NCBI RefSeq assembly: GCF_021044685.1
Contig: NZ_CP088014.1
Span: 3,644,001 to 3,708,000, forward strand
Reading direction: 5' to 3'
Source: Bradyrhizobium daqingense
Lineage (GTDB): Bacteria > Pseudomonadota > Alphaproteobacteria > Rhizobiales > Xanthobacteraceae
DNA length: 64,000 bases
Part shown: positions 61,852 through 64,000 of the stretch, piece after piece
How the letters are laid out: the number at the start of each line of letters is the position of its first letter
How positions within the stretch are numbered: position 1 is the stretch's first letter
Translations under genes and position numbers: made by a program
The notes under the pieces: model-generated
The model's input: only the letters and a program-made list of their open reading frames with translations
What the model was told of the DNA's origin: nothing
Databases searched by the model: none

Positions 61852-61907
61852 GCGCAGGGCGTTCTTAGCCGCCCGTTCATTTCTTTCTGGCTTCCGTACT
61901 CGTACGG
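61852..61907 (+). promoter_or_regulatory. Weak hairpin and CCGTAC-TC-GTACGG palindrome
   Basis: GGGCG/CGCCC (61857-61874) with a following T-rich run may weakly end the otnK transcript. A near-perfect palindrome CCGTAC-TC-GTACGG at 61894-61907 could be a protein site upstream of the chemoreceptor gene. The whole 168-base gap holds no gene. Confidence 0.4.
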
Positions 61908-62019
61908 AGGCGTAGTTAACATCTGCTCAGTTGCTCTGGTGTTGGATGTCGGCGCTGCTCCCTTTGGTTGATTCGTAATTCCCGGACGCGCGCCGGCTTC
62001 AGTACAAAGAGACCCAACG

Positions 62020-63711
62020 ATGCTCGCCACCATTTCCATTCGCGCCAAGATCATCAGTGTCGTGGCGTTCTTGCTGGTTGCGATGGCCGGCATGGGCGTC
62101 CTCGCTGTCATGAAGATGCGGTCGATGAACGCCAATACCGTCGACATCACCACGAACTGGATGCCCAGTGTGCGGGTGCTCGGCGAGCTTCGGGCGAGCG
62201 TCATCACCTATCGCAATGTAGTCCGCCAGCACATGCTATCCGAAACGCTCGACGACAAGCTGGCGACCGAGAAGACCGCGGCCACCGTGACTGAGGCGCT
62301 CGCCAAGGTGCGCGCCAAGTACGAGCCGATGATCACCTCCCCGGAAGAGCGGGCGCTTTACAGCCAGTGGTCCAAGCTTTGGGACGAGTACAAGAAGGGC
62401 ACCGAGGAGGTCATGGCGCTGTCGCGCAAGGAGGCTGGCAAGCTTCCCCGCGAAGCGCAGGAACTCAACTCCAAGACCGTCAACAAGATCGGGCTTCAGG
62501 CCGACGAGGTTCTGAACAAGGACATCGAACTCAACAACAAGGGCGGCGACCAGGCCGCCCAGGATGCAGCGGATAGCTATGCCTATGCCTTCATGCTGGT
62601 TTCGGTCATTCTCGGCATCGCCGTCGTGATCGGCATCGGTCTCAGCTTCTATCTCGTCCGTGACGTCTCCAACGGCATCAACTCAATCACCGAACCGATG
62701 CAGGCACTGGGCAAGGGCGACCTGTCTGCCGAAGTGCCGCACCGGGGCGAGAAGACGGAGATCGGCGCCATGGCCGACGTGCTCCAGATCTTCAAGGAGG
62801 CGTTGATCGCCAAGAAGGCTGCCGACGAAGCCGCTGCGGCCGACGCCGAAGCCAAGATCGAGCGCGGCCGCCGCGTCGACAACATCACCCGCGAATTCGA
62901 AACCATGATCGGCGAGATCGTCCAGACGGTGTCGTCGGCCTCGACCCAGTTGGAGGCTTCCGCCTCGACGCTGACATCGACCGCCGACCGCTCCCAGCGA
63001 CTCGCGACCACGGTTGCCGGCGCTTCGGAGGAAGCCTCGACCAACGTGCAGTCGGTGGCCTCGGCGACCGAGGAGATGGCGTCATCGGTCGGCGAGATCA
63101 GCCGTCAGGTGCAGGAATCGGCTCGCATGGCCGGCGATGCCGTCGGCCAGGCGCGCAGCACCACCGAGCGCGTCAGCGAGCTCTCCAAGGCAGCTGCCCG
63201 CATTGGCGACGTCGTCGAGCTCATCAACACCATCGCCGGACAGACCAACCTGCTGGCGCTCAACGCGACCATCGAGGCGGCGCGCGCCGGCGAAGCCGGC
63301 CGCGGCTTCGCCGTGGTGGCTTCCGAGGTGAAGGCGCTCGCCGAGCAGACGGCGAAGGCGACCGGCGAGATCGGCCAGCAGATCTCCGGCATCCAGGCCG
63401 CGACCAACGATTCGGTCGGCGCGATCAAGGAGATCTCCTCGACCATCGAGCGTCTGTCCGAGATCTCTTCGGCGATCGCGGCGGCCGTGGAGGAGCAGGG
63501 CGCAGCGACCCAGGAGATTGCTCGCAACGTGCAGCAGGCAGCGCAAGGCACCCAGCAGGTTTCTTCCAACATCACCGACGTGCAGCGCGGTGCGACTGAG
63601 ACCGGCACGGCTTCCTCGCAGGTGCTGTCGGCGGCACAGATGCTGTCCCGCGATTCCAACCGGCTCAAGCTCGAGGTCGGCAAGTTCCTCAACTCCGTCC
63701 GCGCCGTGTGA
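62020..63711 (+). CDS. Methyl-accepting chemotaxis protein
   Basis: The 563-residue receptor has TM1 near residues 10-31 and a periplasmic four-helix-bundle sensor (32-185). TM2 (about 187-210) and a HAMP linker (LVRDVSNGINSITEPMQALG) follow. The cytoplasmic signalling hairpin includes INTIAGQTNLLALNATIEAA. No C-terminal CheR-binding pentapeptide is present (ends LNSVRAV). The ligand is unknown. Confidence 0.95.
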   Translation: MLATISIRAKIISVVAFLLVAMAGMGVLAVMKMRSMNANTVDITTNWMPSVRVLGELRASVITYRNVVRQHMLSETLDDKLATEKTAATVTEALAKVRAKYEPMITSPEERALYSQWSKLWDEYKKGTEEVMALSRKEAGKLPREAQELNSKTVNKIGLQADEVLNKDIELNNKGGDQAAQDAADSYAYAFMLVSVILGIAVVIGIGLSFYLVRDVSNGINSITEPMQALGKGDLSAEVPHRGEKTEIGAMADVLQIFKEALIAKKAADEAAAADAEAKIERGRRVDNITREFETMIGEIVQTVSSASTQLEASASTLTSTADRSQRLATTVAGASEEASTNVQSVASATEEMASSVGEISRQVQESARMAGDAVGQARSTTERVSELSKAAARIGDVVELINTIAGQTNLLALNATIEAARAGEAGRGFAVVASEVKALAEQTAKATGEIGQQISGIQAATNDSVGAIKEISSTIERLSEISSAIAAAVEEQGAATQEIARNVQQAAQGTQQVSSNITDVQRGATETGTASSQVLSAAQMLSRDSNRLKLEVGKFLNSVRAV

Positions 63712-63878
63712 GGCACGGCCGCATGGCTGCGATGTAGATTTCGCAGTGCGGTAGCAGGGAAGTGAATGCGGGAAGGCTCCCGGAGGTTAGCGTTTCCGGC
63801 GGTGCTCGGGTAAAGGGGAATGGGGATCGCCGCGGGGGCGGCTTCCACATTCTTGCTTGACCTGGAATTGCCTGGCGC

Positions 63879-64000
63879 ATGATTGCACTGGTCCGTATCG
63901 CCCTGAGCCGGCCCTATACTTTCGTCGTGCTCGCGCTTCTGCTGCTGATCATCGGACCGCTGGCGGCGCTGCGGACGCCGACCGACATCTTCCCGGACAT
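63879..64000 (+). CDS. RND efflux transporter permease, N-terminus only
   Basis: The first 40 codons are visible: MIALVRIALSRPYTFVVLAL and PLAALRTPTDIFPDI. The initial membrane helix followed by TPTDIFPDI matches AcrB/MdtB-type and HAE1 RND pumps. The gene is cut by the window end, so its class and partners are not visible. Confidence 0.85.
   Translation, partial: MIALVRIALSRPYTFVVLALLLLIIGPLAALRTPTDIFPD

Noticed and set aside
1..64000. CRISPR array, tRNA, rRNA, insertion sequence or prophage
   Set aside because: No regularly spaced repeats, clover-leaf gene, transposase or phage gene was recognised; the repeats seen are dispersed palindromes.

Overview
The window is a GC-rich, densely coded chromosomal segment that reads as an alphaproteobacterium of the Bradyrhizobium/Nitrobacteraceae type. 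This is inferred from gene content (a paaX-paaABCDE-paaI-paaK run, a CYP102A-type P450/reductase fusion, a miniature PhaE with a class III PhaC, several peptide and branched-chain amino-acid type ABC importers) and from several families of palindromic intergenic repeats seen in that group. No rRNA, tRNA, insertion sequence, phage gene or CRISPR array was found. The left and right ends cut through genes.

Layout. 1-10880 (minus strand): two peptide-type ABC import systems around two Ntn-hydrolase-type proteins. In transcription order these are a substrate-binding protein, a hairpin attenuator, two permeases, two ATPases, a gamma-glutamyltransferase-like enzyme, a DUF1028 protein, two more ATPases and a second binding protein cut by the left edge. 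11188-25922: a lipid and storage-polymer region with DUF6489, an alpha/beta hydrolase, a wax ester synthase/DGAT, an epoxide hydrolase, a CYP102 fusion, a methyltransferase-like protein, an NTF2-like protein, another hydrolase, mini-PhaE and PhaC, a GNAT, a phasin, DUF445 and a paralogue of the first hydrolase. 26118-32717: the phenylacetate upper pathway, paaX then paaABCDE, paaI and paaK.

32897-42987: mixed metabolism and transport. It holds a quinone-oxidoreductase-like MDR, a YeeE/YedE transporter, a DMT exporter divergent from a MocR regulator, an alpha/beta hydrolase-OsmC fusion, a sulfite-oxidase-like protein, an MHS-type transporter, a P450 with its 3Fe-4S ferredoxin and a divergent TetR. 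42984-47894: an Asp/Glu racemase relative, an amidase, an SDR with a degenerate active site, a tartrate/malate-type dehydrogenase and a SUFU-domain protein.

48061-57941: a LysR-centred divergon. The left arm encodes an M20 amidohydrolase, a D-2-hydroxyacid dehydrogenase and an Ldh2-type dehydrogenase. The right arm encodes a UPF0317 protein and a complete LivKHMGF importer. 58088-61851: the four-carbon acid sugar (threonate/erythronate) pathway, otnC divergent from ltnD-otnI-otnK. 62020-63711: a chemoreceptor. 63879-64000: the start of an RND efflux permease.

The most interesting candidates are the peptide-importer/Ntn-hydrolase block, the storage-lipid region with a PhaR-like operator before the phasin, and the unassigned LysR divergon with a perfect palindrome in its control region. 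All functions are read from sequence motifs and family knowledge; no database search was run.
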